Positions 34,762-42,070 of a stretch of DNA of 64,000 nt are shown one piece after another. Position 1 is the stretch's first letter. Each line of letters starts with the position of its first letter. The DNA lies in contig NZ_SMLM01000001.1 of the NCBI RefSeq assembly GCF_004682015.1, positions 930,001 to 994,000 of the forward strand, read 5' to 3'. Both the position numbers and the translations under genes were made by a program. Source of the DNA: Ramlibacter henchirensis. GTDB lineage: Bacteria; Pseudomonadota; Gammaproteobacteria; Burkholderiales; Burkholderiaceae_C. Under the pieces are notes generated by a model, which was given only the letters and a program-made list of their open reading frames with translations, did not search any database and was not told the origin of the DNA.

Positions 34762-37683
34762 ATGGAAGCCGCCCGGCCACTGCTGGCGAAGTTCGAAGCC
34801 TTCGTGCTGGACGAGGCCAATGCGCGGCTGTCGCGTGCGGGCGTTCCGCTCGAGCTGACGCCGCGCGCCTTCGACGTGCTCTGCGCCCTGGCTCGCCGCG
34901 AGGGGCGGCTGGTCCCGAAGGACGCGCTGCTCGACGAGGTGTGGGGGCACCAGCACGTCAGCGAGTCGGTGCTCAAGACCACCATCAGCCAGCTGCGCGC
35001 CGCGCTTGCGGACGACCCGAAGTCGCCTCGCTACATCGAGACGGCGCCGCGGCGCGGCTATCGGTTCATTGCTCCGCTGTCGCCCACCGCCGTGGAAGTT
35101 CGCGCTCCGGCCGAGCCGGCCCCGGCGCCGCTCGCGGCACAGGCACCGCCCGACCCCGAAATGCTGCTGATCGCCCGCGACCAGGAACTCGCCGAACTGG
35201 CGCGTCTGCTGGCGTCCGCGGCCCAGGGACGCTGCCGCGTGGCCTTCGTCGCCGGCGAGCCCGGCATCGGCAAGAGCTCGCTCCTGGCCGCGTTCCTGGC
35301 CGCCCAGCCGGTCGATCACGCGGTGGGGCAGTGCATCGAGCACTACGGGCCCGGCGAACCCTACCTGCCCGTGCTGGAGGCGCTGAACGCGCTGTGCCGT
35401 GGCGCCCGCGGCGGCGAACTGCAGGCGCTGCTGCGGCAGGTGGCGCCCACCTGGCTGGTGCAGCTGCCCTGGTACCTCACGGACGCCGACCGGCAGCAGC
35501 TGCAGCGCGAGGTCGCGGGCGCGACCCAGCAGCGCATGCTGCGCGAACTCGGGGAACTGCTCGACCGCTACGCCGCCCGGACTCCGCTTGTCCTCGTGCT
35601 GGAGGACCTGCACTGGGCGGACGATGCCACGGTGCAGCTGATCGCGTACGTCGCGCGCCGCCGTGCACCTGCGCGGCTGTTCCTGCTGGGCAGCTTCCGA
35701 CCGGCGGAACTGGTGGCCAGCGACCATCCGCTCAAGGGCCTGCGCCAGGAGCTGCGGTTGCACGACCACTGCACCGAGCTCGACCTGGAGGCGTTCTCCG
35801 AAGCCGACGTGGCGCACTACCTGGCCGGCTGCACCGGGGGCCATGCCTTCGACGAGGCGTTCGTGCGCCAGGTGCAGCACCACACGGACGGCCTGCCGCT
35901 GTTCGTGGCCAACCTGGTGACCGCGCTGATGGCCGACGGCGTGCTGCGCCGCGATTGTGATGGCCGCTGGGAGGTCACCGCGCTCCCGCAGCTGCAGGTG
36001 CCGCAGAACATCGCGGGCGTCATCGAAAAGCAGATGGACCGCCTGCCCGCCGATCTGCGGCACTGGCTTGCGGCAGCGAGCGTCGGCGGCGTCGAGTTCC
36101 AGGACGTGGCGCTGGCCGGCGTGCTCGGCACCGATCCGGCGCGGGTCCGGGAAGGCCTGGAGGAGCTTACGCGCCAACGCCACTGGCTGCGCGCCACCGG
36201 CGTGGTGCCGCTGGCGGACGGCCGCACTGCGGCCCACTTCGCGTTCCGGCACGCGCTGTACCGGCACGTGTTCTACCAGTCGCTGGGCGAAGCGCGCCGC
36301 GCCGAGTTGCACCGCCGCCATGCGGACGTGCTGGAGCAGCTGCTGGGCGCCGGCGCTCCCGCCGTCGCCGGCGAACTGGCGATGCACTGCGAGCAGGGGC
36401 GGGCGCCGGCCGCGGCGATCCGGTGGCTGCTGGTGGCGGCCGGCCGCTCGCTCGGCCGCTTTGCGCCGTCGGAGGCGCTGCAGTCGGCACGCCATGCGCT
36501 CAGCCTGCTGCCGCAGCTGCCGCCCGGTGAGCAGACGCTGAGCCTTGAGCTGGACCTGCGCGTTTTGGAGGGTGTGTCGCTCGCGCAGCTGACCGTGATC
36601 GCCGGGCCGGAAACCGCGGCGGCCTTCGAGCGCGCGCGCGAACTGAGCGATCGGCTTCCGCTCGGCCCCTCGCATGCCCGGGCGCTGCGCGGACTCTGGT
36701 GGGTGACGTTCGCGCGAGGCGATCTCGGTGGCGCGCGCACGCTGGCGACGCGACTGATGGACATCGCCGAGTCCAGTGGCGACACCAGCTTGCGCGTGGC
36801 GGGTCGGACCGGGCTGGGCATGACGCTGGCGCATGCGGGCGAGGTCGTGCAGGCGCGCAAGCTGCTGGAGGAGGCGCTTCGCCTCTATGAGGACGCCGCG
36901 ACGCGGCTCGCGCCCGACCTGTTCGTCCACGATCCCGGTGTCGAGGGGATGTGCTATCTGGCAGTCCTGTGCTGGTGGATGGGCGAGCAGGGCCAGGCGC
37001 GCCGCCACATCGCGCGCGCGCTCGAGGCGGCGCAGGCCTCGCGCCATCCGGCCACCATTGCGATCTCGCTGCACATCGGCTCGGTGCTGCACTCGATGGC
37101 CCGCGAGTACCCACTGGTGCTCGAGGACAGCGAGAGCATCTCCCGACTGGTGGACACGCACTGGCTGGCCGGAGGGCCGAGCGCGCAGGGCTGGATCTTC
37201 GGCCGGGCGCTGGTCGGCCTCGGCCGGGCCGAGGAAGGCCTGGAGCACATGCGCCAGGCGGCGCGCCGTTGCGAGGAGAGCGGCCTGCGGGTGGGTTTGG
37301 TCGGCTTCCACCAGACGTACGCGGATGCCTGCATCTCGCTGGGCCGCCCGGAGGAGGCGCTGGCCGCGGTCGACCGGGGCCTAGCGCTCATGGAGGACCG
37401 CGGCGAACGCTGCGTGCTGTCGCCGCTGTCGCGCATGAAGGGGCAACTGCTGCTCGAGCGGGCGGATCCGCAGGCGGCGCGCTGGCTGGATCAGGCGGTC
37501 GACGCGGCGCGGGAACGCGGCGCACTCAACCACGAAATGGATGCGTTGATCGCCTGGGGACGCCAGCCTTCGCTCACGCCGCGGCAACTGCGCCAGGCGT
37601 ACGAATCGGCGCTGGCGCGTTGCGGACCGGAGCCGACGCCGGCGGCGGCGGAGTTGCGGCGTGCACTCGGTTCGCTCGACTGA
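34762..37683 (+). CDS. Winged-helix/STAND ATPase/TPR transcriptional regulator of the efflux operon
   Basis: This 973-residue protein has three parts. The first is an OmpR-type winged helix at residues about 10-100 (LELTPRAFDVLCALARREGR, then SVLKTTISQLRAALADDPKS and YIETAPRRGYRFIA). The second is an AAA/STAND ATPase with Walker A in AGEPGIGKSS near residue 166 and Walker B in LVLVLEDLHWAD near residue 280. The third is a long helical TPR-like C-terminus. The N-terminal winged helix plus ATPase is the CadC/AfsR-like arrangement, the mirror image of the C-terminal module in the regulator at 3624. It is divergent from the efflux operon, with 11-bp direct repeats in between, so it is the probable regulator. 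ATG 34762 was preferred over a start 27 nt upstream. Confidence 0.88.
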   Translation: MEAARPLLAKFEAFVLDEANARLSRAGVPLELTPRAFDVLCALARREGRLVPKDALLDEVWGHQHVSESVLKTTISQLRAALADDPKSPRYIETAPRRGYRFIAPLSPTAVEVRAPAEPAPAPLAAQAPPDPEMLLIARDQELAELARLLASAAQGRCRVAFVAGEPGIGKSSLLAAFLAAQPVDHAVGQCIEHYGPGEPYLPVLEALNALCRGARGGELQALLRQVAPTWLVQLPWYLTDADRQQLQREVAGATQQRMLRELGELLDRYAARTPLVLVLEDLHWADDATVQLIAYVARRRAPARLFLLGSFRPAELVASDHPLKGLRQELRLHDHCTELDLEAFSEADVAHYLAGCTGGHAFDEAFVRQVQHHTDGLPLFVANLVTALMADGVLRRDCDGRWEVTALPQLQVPQNIAGVIEKQMDRLPADLRHWLAAASVGGVEFQDVALAGVLGTDPARVREGLEELTRQRHWLRATGVVPLADGRTAAHFAFRHALYRHVFYQSLGEARRAELHRRHADVLEQLLGAGAPAVAGELAMHCEQGRAPAAAIRWLLVAAGRSLGRFAPSEALQSARHALSLLPQLPPGEQTLSLELDLRVLEGVSLAQLTVIAGPETAAAFERARELSDRLPLGPSHARALRGLWWVTFARGDLGGARTLATRLMDIAESSGDTSLRVAGRTGLGMTLAHAGEVVQARKLLEEALRLYEDAATRLAPDLFVHDPGVEGMCYLAVLCWWMGEQGQARRHIARALEAAQASRHPATIAISLHIGSVLHSMAREYPLVLEDSESISRLVDTHWLAGGPSAQGWIFGRALVGLGRAEEGLEHMRQAARRCEESGLRVGLVGFHQTYADACISLGRPEEALAAVDRGLALMEDRGERCVLSPLSRMKGQLLLERADPQAARWLDQAVDAARERGALNHEMDALIAWGRQPSLTPRQLRQAYESALARCGPEPTPAAAELRRALGSLD

Positions 37684-37843
37684 AGCCAGCCCGAACCACC
37701 CGCAAGCAGGCAGCAGCCGAGCCACCTCTTCCTACGCCGATTGCCGCGCCCGCCCGACGCCGGGCAGCGCGGCCATGCGCAAAGACTGTGCCCAACGGTA
37801 CCGGCGCCGTGTGCAAGCCGGACCTTCCAGGAGGCCGATTGCC

Positions 37844-38347
37844 ATGAGCTCCAATTCCCACCCCCGATTGCGCCGCACCGTCATCGCGGCGATCGCGGCC
37901 GGCAGCATGTGTTTCGCCGGCGCCCAAACCGCTCCGTCCAGGGACCCGCCGCCCAGGCCTAACCACCCCGCGGCCAAGGGCCACAAGCTGGACCACTCGG
38001 GGCAGCGCCAGGTCGGCAAGGCCTCGTTCTACGCGAACAGGTTCGCCGGCCGGAAGATGGCCGACGGCACGCCGATGGACCCGAAGGACGACAACGCTGC
38101 AAGCAAGACCTTGCCGCTGGGCACCAAGGCCAAGGTCACCAACCTGGAGACCGGCCGCAGCGCGGTGGTCACCATTCAGGACCGCGGCCCCTATGTCGAT
38201 GGCCGCATCGTCGATCTCTCTCCGGCCACCGCCGAGAAGATCGGCCTCAGCCGCGAGGAAGGGCTCGCGCCGGTGGAAGTCGCGCCCATCACGGTGCCGC
38301 AGCCCGACGGAAGCATCAAGCCCGGCGTGGCGGCGAACTCGTACTAG
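37844..38347 (+). CDS. RlpA-like double-psi beta-barrel protein
   Basis: This protein has 167 residues from ATG 37844, with AGGAGG 9 nt upstream. The signal peptide is TVIAAIAAGSMCFAGAQTAP. The RlpA/DPBB core reads GKASFYANRFAGRKMADGTP, KTLPLGTKAKVTNLETGRSA and VTIQDRGPYVDGRIVDLSPA, with the catalytic-type Asp in the QDRGPY motif. RlpA proteins are septal lytic transglycosylases acting on denuded glycan strands. There is no SPOR domain, so septal targeting is not evident. The upstream 160-nt gap shows nothing else. Confidence 0.85.
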   Translation: MSSNSHPRLRRTVIAAIAAGSMCFAGAQTAPSRDPPPRPNHPAAKGHKLDHSGQRQVGKASFYANRFAGRKMADGTPMDPKDDNAASKTLPLGTKAKVTNLETGRSAVVTIQDRGPYVDGRIVDLSPATAEKIGLSREEGLAPVEVAPITVPQPDGSIKPGVAANSY

Positions 38348-38434
38348 TAGCGGGCGGCACCCCAGCCTTGGCCTGCGGCCGCATGCTGCCTTGTCCTACA
38401 ACGGCCGTGCTGGCCGCCACCTAGCATTCCACGC

Positions 38435-38716
38435 ATGCGATACAGCCGTGCCGATTACGCCAAGATGCTGGCCGCCCAGCAGGAAGTGGCGCGCGCCGAA
38501 GAGGACTACGAGCGCCTGCGCGCCGCGTACGTCGAGGTGGCGAAGAACGAGCCCGGCCATGAAGTCGCGCTGGCCATGATCGGCGCCGACATGGACCGCG
38601 CCCACGCGCACCTGCAGGCGCTCATCGGCCTGCCGCGCATGCCCTTCACGCACGACCCGAGCCGGTCCGTGCGCCGCGACGCGGAAAGCGAGCAGGAAGA
38701 GAAGGAAAGCGCCTGA
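38435..38716 (+). CDS. Small helical hypothetical protein
   Basis: This 93-residue protein appears largely alpha-helical: YAKMLAAQQEVARAEEDYER, RLRAAYVEVAKNEPGHEVAL, and AHAHLQALIGLPRMPF. It ends in a highly charged tail (ESEQEEKES). There is no signal peptide or membrane segment. The start ATG 38435 lacks a clear ribosome binding site, but codon bias is good. No family is recognised. It begins a run of small, charged ORFs that continues to 39487. Confidence 0.6.
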   Translation: MRYSRADYAKMLAAQQEVARAEEDYERLRAAYVEVAKNEPGHEVALAMIGADMDRAHAHLQALIGLPRMPFTHDPSRSVRRDAESEQEEKESA

Positions 38717-38830
38717 GCGCGCTGCCCCGGGCTTTCAGACCGTCGGCACACGCCGACACCGATTAGGCGTCTGCGCTGAGCGACGCGTCTTCGTGCCGGC
38801 AGGACCATGGCTGCAAGCGAGGACGAGTCC

Positions 38831-39001
38831 ATGATCCCTTACGAAGTCGACCCCAGCCTGCATCCGGCCCAGCCCACCCCGCCGCAGCTCGACGACGGCT
38901 TCTCGCCGCCGCCCGCCGACGCGGAGGCGAAACCGCCTGTGCCCGGCGCACCCGTGGCCGAGCCGGTGGACCCGGCGCTGTGGGCCAAGAGCGATTTCTG
39001 A
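38831..39001 (+). CDS. Tiny acidic proline-rich protein 1 of 4
   Basis: This protein has 56 residues from ATG 38831, which has GAGGA 7 nt upstream; an in-frame ATG 24 nt earlier has a poorer site. The product is proline-rich and acidic with few hydrophobics (YEVDPSLHPAQPTPPQLDDG, then PADAEAKPPVPGAPVAEPVD) and ends in LWAKSDF. It has no signal, membrane segment or predicted fold and is probably intrinsically disordered. It lies 9 nt before the next small ORF and was not recognised as a known family. Confidence 0.5.
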   Translation: MIPYEVDPSLHPAQPTPPQLDDGFSPPPADAEAKPPVPGAPVAEPVDPALWAKSDF

Positions 39002-39010
39002 AGGAGCCCC

Positions 39011-39166
39011 ATGGCGACCCATCCGGTCGAACCCGAAGAGCCGATGGAACCCGGCACCAACCCCGGCACGCCCAATCCCACGCGGCTGCCGGTGGAGCCG
39101 GAGTTCGGCCCGATGGAGCCGCCCGCCGAGCCGGAGGATCCGGCCGGACACCGGCCTTCGCATTGA
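39011..39166 (+). CDS. Tiny proline/glutamate-rich protein 2 of 4
   Basis: This 51-residue protein has AAGGAG ending 4 nt before ATG 39011. It consists almost entirely of short P-x-E-P repeats: HPVEPEEPMEPGTNPGTPNP, then PVEPEFGPMEPPAEPEDPAG. The strict third-position G/C and in-frame ribosome binding site support translation. It is acidic and surely unstructured as a monomer. No homologue is named. The following ORF starts 17 nt later. Confidence 0.55.
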   Translation: MATHPVEPEEPMEPGTNPGTPNPTRLPVEPEFGPMEPPAEPEDPAGHRPSH

Positions 39167-39182
39167 CATGAGGACAACGCAC

Positions 39183-39326
39183 ATGACCACCGAGAACCCG
39201 ACGGGCATCCCGCGCCTGGAGCGCGAAGAGCCGGAACTGGCGACGGAGGAAGACATCCCGACGCCGTCCAACGAGGACCCGGAAGAGATCGAGCGCAACA
39301 CCGAGGTCTCGCCGCGCGAGTCATGA
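39183..39326 (+). CDS. Tiny acidic protein 3 of 4
   Basis: This 47-residue protein starts at ATG 39183 with GAGGA 8 nt upstream. The sequence is strongly acidic (PRLEREEPELATEEDIPTPS, then NEDPEEIERNTEVSPRES), with 15 Glu/Asp residues. It has no Cys, aromatic or membrane segment. Its stop overlaps the next start (ATGA), so the two are translationally coupled. Function is unknown; disorder is the likely state. Confidence 0.6.
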   Translation: MTTENPTGIPRLEREEPELATEEDIPTPSNEDPEEIERNTEVSPRES

Positions 39327-39487
39327 ACGCGCCCGCACCGGGCGCGACGAACCCGGGCGAGCTCCCGGTCGATCCTCCAAAGCCGGTGAACCCCGAACCG
39401 TCGCACCAGCAGAAGCCCAAGGACCCGGAGAAGGGCCACCAGCCCGAGCCGGGGCAGGACGGGCATTCGGAGCATCCGAAGCAGTAG
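39323..39487 (+). CDS. Tiny proline/histidine/lysine-rich protein 4 of 4
   Basis: This 54-residue protein starts within the stop of the previous ORF (ATGA). The composition is extreme: PGELPVDPPKPVNPEPSHQQ and KPKDPEKGHQPEPGQDGHSE, with four His, many Pro, Lys, Gln and Glu, and no aromatic. It could bind metal weakly through histidines or be a disordered hydrophilic protein of the stress-protection kind. Neither is shown. A convergent gene ends 30 nt downstream. Confidence 0.6.
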   Translation: MNAPAPGATNPGELPVDPPKPVNPEPSHQQKPKDPEKGHQPEPGQDGHSEHPKQ

Positions 39488-39516
39488 TCGCTTGTGCGCC
39501 CGCAGGCGCCTTGCGC

Positions 39517-40266
39517 CTAGCCGTCGTTGGCCGCCAGCAGCCCCTGGCAGTCTTCATCGAGGCCCGCCACCGGGGTGGCCTTCGCGAGCGCCATCCACAC
39601 ACCGAACGGCAGCGCGCTGCGCCGCGCGCGAGGAGCAGCGCGTGCGACCACCAGGCGTCCTTGCTCCACCACCATCACGCCGCACGTCGCCGGGATTTCA
39701 TCGGGCGAACCGATGCAGCGCCCGCGCGCGTCGCATCCCAGCACGTACCAGCATTCGCCCAGATCGAGGTAAGCCGCGCGCTTGGCCTCCTGCCGCAGGT
39801 CCGCCAGCAGGTCGGAGCGGCGCACCTTCACTTCGTGCACCACGGGTTCGACGTATTCGGCGACCGAGGTGTTGCGGATCGAGAAGACGTCCGGGCGCGC
39901 CATGCACCACTGCGCCGGCAACGAGCCGTCGACACCGGGCACCAGCGCGCGCAGCGTGAGCCCGCGCCATGCGATGCGGCCCGCGCGGCCCATCTCGCGC
40001 GCTACGTGTTCGACGAGTCCTTCGTGCGCCGACAGCCGCGCACGATTGCCGGCCAGCGTCTGCGCCAGCAGGTGCAGCCCGGCCCCGGTGACGCGCAGCG
40101 TCTCGTGCCCCGAAGGCGAGAGCACCCGGTCGAGCAGGCCGGCGGCGAGCAACTCGATCTCCAGCACGTCCTGGCAGGGCCAGCCGGCCGAGCGGTAGAC
40201 CTCCCGCAGGCGGCGCGCGTGGGCGCGGCCGAGCACGGGCGCGGGAGTGGCTTGGAGGGTGGACAT
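39517..40266 (-). CDS. MmcB-like/PD-(D/E)XK-fold hypothetical protein
   Basis: This 249-residue protein has a helical N-terminal half (winged-helix-like: LEIELLAAGLLDRVLSPSGH onwards). It is followed by a restriction-endonuclease-like core: ARPDVFSIRNTSVAEYVEPV, then HEVKVRRSDLLADLRQEAKR and AAYLDLGECWYVLGC. The D...E-x-K spacing (Asp in RPDVF, Glu and Lys in HEVKVRRS) resembles MmcB, a DNA-repair-associated nuclease-fold family. A nuclease activity is plausible but untested. It is convergent with the tiny-protein run and divergent from the small ORF at 40398. Confidence 0.65.
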   Translation of the reverse strand: MSTLQATPAPVLGRAHARRLREVYRSAGWPCQDVLEIELLAAGLLDRVLSPSGHETLRVTGAGLHLLAQTLAGNRARLSAHEGLVEHVAREMGRAGRIAWRGLTLRALVPGVDGSLPAQWCMARPDVFSIRNTSVAEYVEPVVHEVKVRRSDLLADLRQEAKRAAYLDLGECWYVLGCDARGRCIGSPDEIPATCGVMVVEQGRLVVARAAPRARRSALPFGVWMALAKATPVAGLDEDCQGLLAANDG

Positions 40267-40397
40267 GGGAGGCGCAGTTTAGGTCAGGTGGTCCTGCTCC
40301 CACGCGCGCGCAGCGCCTGCACAGGCCACGTCCGTAGGCACCATCCCACGCCCGTTGTCGCGATTGGCTGATCGGAGACGTGGCCCGGCTTTCCAGA

Positions 40398-40715
40398 ATG
40401 AGCGCCATGGTCGAGAAAGCCACTTACGGCATCACCGCGGTCCGCTACGTGGGCTCGCAGATCGTCGAGGCCATGATGGGCCTGATCGACGCTCGCAGCG
40501 CACGATGGGACCTGCGGCCTTCGCCCACGCGGGTCACCGAGGTGGTGGACCGCCTGGTCGAGGGCGACACGGTCATCAGCATGTTCCCCGACGACGAGGG
40601 CGGCCTCAAGCCCGGTCCCGAGATCAAGGTGGACGTGCTGCCAGAGGGCACCGAAACGCTGGCCCTCGACGAGGAGCAGCCCGGCCGCAGCCTGGGCGAC
40701 CTGCCGCGCTTCTAG
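40398..40715 (+). CDS. Small hypothetical protein
   Basis: This protein has 105 residues from ATG 40398; GTG 40380 and ATG 40407 are alternatives. It reads as an alpha/beta protein: ATYGITAVRYVGSQIVEAMM, then RVTEVVDRLVEGDTVISMFP and GPEIKVDVLPEGTETLALDE. The ITAVRY start and RVTEVVDRL-x-x-GD core vaguely recall DUF3892-like proteins. No confident family can be given. It is cytoplasmic, with no signal or membrane segment, and stands upstream of the exopolysaccharide locus regulatory region. Confidence 0.5.
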   Translation: MSAMVEKATYGITAVRYVGSQIVEAMMGLIDARSARWDLRPSPTRVTEVVDRLVEGDTVISMFPDDEGGLKPGPEIKVDVLPEGTETLALDEEQPGRSLGDLPRF

Positions 40716-41281
40716 GCAGCGGGCCGGCGGCCCCGCTTCTCCGACCCCATCCCATGCATGCGCGCTCAGCGTCGGCTGATGCGCGGTCGTTCGCGCGCCC
40801 GACGCGAACCGGCGTGCCGCGCGGATGCACGTTCGCGGACCGGTGCAGCTCTGCACGTCGTGCGGTCCTGCACAGCTTGTCGTCCGTGTCCGACTGCGGA
40901 TCAGGCAGGGAACACTTGCTTGATCCGTTAAGCACCTCGTAGCGCACTGCCAAGCCGTGTTACGCGACTGCCGTGTCGGAATCCTCGGACAAGGCATTGC
41001 GTCGGAACCGACAGCGAAGACAGCGTGCAACCTACCTCCCGCTCATGTCCATTTTTCACACCATCACGTATCGCATGACCTCGGAGGGAGCAGGAGAGAT
41101 GTACGCCACGAGAAACCTGTCGGATTTCAACTGTCAAGCGATCCGTGGCGGGTCGGCAACGCCGGTCACACGCAGTTTCGTGGATCAACGCGCGGTGACG
41201 CGCTTTCATCTGCGGCACACGAAAAAACTGTTTCGGTTCATGACGGCCGCCAGCGGCCACTGAATTAGTAGGGAGAAGAGC
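40716..41281. other. Long intergenic region upstream of the exopolysaccharide locus
   Basis: These 566 nt have no supported gene. The sequence is visibly less G/C-rich than its surroundings and holds two perfect inverted repeats: GTGCAG-CT-CTGCAC (40843-40856) and GTCGG-AA-CCGAC (41001-41012). Its size suggests a complex promoter or a long 5' leader for epsA. A possible 54-codon frame from ATG 41099 has AGGAG only 3 nt upstream and poor codon bias, so it is not called. Confidence 0.5.
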
Positions 41282-42070
41282 ATGAACACCTTGTCAGCCA
41301 TGCCGGAAGTCGATCCGGTGCAGTTCCTCCAGATCGCCGGCCAGGGCGCGCAGCTTCGTACGCACGCGGACCTCTGGCGCTGGCTCCAGGGGGACGTCCA
41401 GCGCTGGCTGCCGCACGACATCCTGCTGGTGGGCTGGGGCGACTTCCGCTCGGGCGACATCCAGTACGACATCGTCTCCAGCCTGCCGGGCCTGCGCACG
41501 CACCTGTGCCCCGCCTCGCGCATCGCGCCGCTGGTCAACTACTTCCGCGACTGCTGGGTTGCCGCGCAGTCCCAGCCGTGCCAGCTGGACATCAGCGGTT
41601 GCGGCCAGCTGCTCGGCGAAGCCGGGCAGGGCTGGGCGCCCGCCCCGGGCACGCCCGGCATGCAGACCGCGCTGGTGCACGGCGTGGGCGACACCCGCAT
41701 GGGCGGCGAGCGCGTCTTCGCGGCGCTCAGCTGCGACCTCGCCCCGGCCGGCGGCGCCGGTGCGCTGAAGCTGCTGGTGCCCTTCATCGATTCGGCCCTG
41801 CGCCGCATGCCGCCGGCGCCGATGCGCCAGCCCGGCGCCGAGCGCAGCCAGGTCGAGCAGATGGTGGTGCGCCTGGGCGCGCTGTCCGAGCGCGAGCGCC
41901 AGATCATGGTGTGGGTCGCCATGGGCAAGACCAACCCGGAGATCGGCTGCATCCTGCACATCAGCGAGTTCACGGTGAAGAACCACATGAAGAGCATCTT
42001 CAGCAAGCTGGACGTGACCAACCGCGCTCAGGCCGTGGCCAAACTCACCCGGATGGCCGCGTATGCCTGA
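41282..42070 (+). CDS. epsA: EpsA, LuxR-family regulator of exopolysaccharide synthesis
   Basis: This 262-residue protein matches the XrtB/PEP-CTERM-associated EpsA family. The sensor-like N-terminal part is FLQIAGQGAQLRTHADLWRW and LQGDVQRWLPHDILLVGWGD. A C-terminal LuxR helix-turn-helix follows (ALSERERQIMVWVAMGKTNP, then LHISEFTVKNHMKSIFSKLD). GGGAGA lies upstream of ATG 41282. It overlaps the sugar transferase gene by 8 nt and heads the rightward arm, so it is the likely local activator. No autoinducer motif can be confirmed. Confidence 0.88.
   Translation: MNTLSAMPEVDPVQFLQIAGQGAQLRTHADLWRWLQGDVQRWLPHDILLVGWGDFRSGDIQYDIVSSLPGLRTHLCPASRIAPLVNYFRDCWVAAQSQPCQLDISGCGQLLGEAGQGWAPAPGTPGMQTALVHGVGDTRMGGERVFAALSCDLAPAGGAGALKLLVPFIDSALRRMPPAPMRQPGAERSQVEQMVVRLGALSERERQIMVWVAMGKTNPEIGCILHISEFTVKNHMKSIFSKLDVTNRAQAVAKLTRMAAYA

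Noticed and set aside
33016..37311. Very long stop-free minus-strand frame upstream of the membrane-fusion gene
   Set aside because: It runs antisense to the 973-residue regulator and through the outer-membrane factor gene in the wrong frame. The composition is Arg/Ala/Pro-rich with no domain. Only the 3' part from 33015 is the real adaptor.
41099..41263. 54-codon ORF in the region upstream of epsA
   Set aside because: The AGGAG is only 3 nt from the ATG, codon bias is poor and no similarity is recognised. It is better read as leader or promoter sequence.
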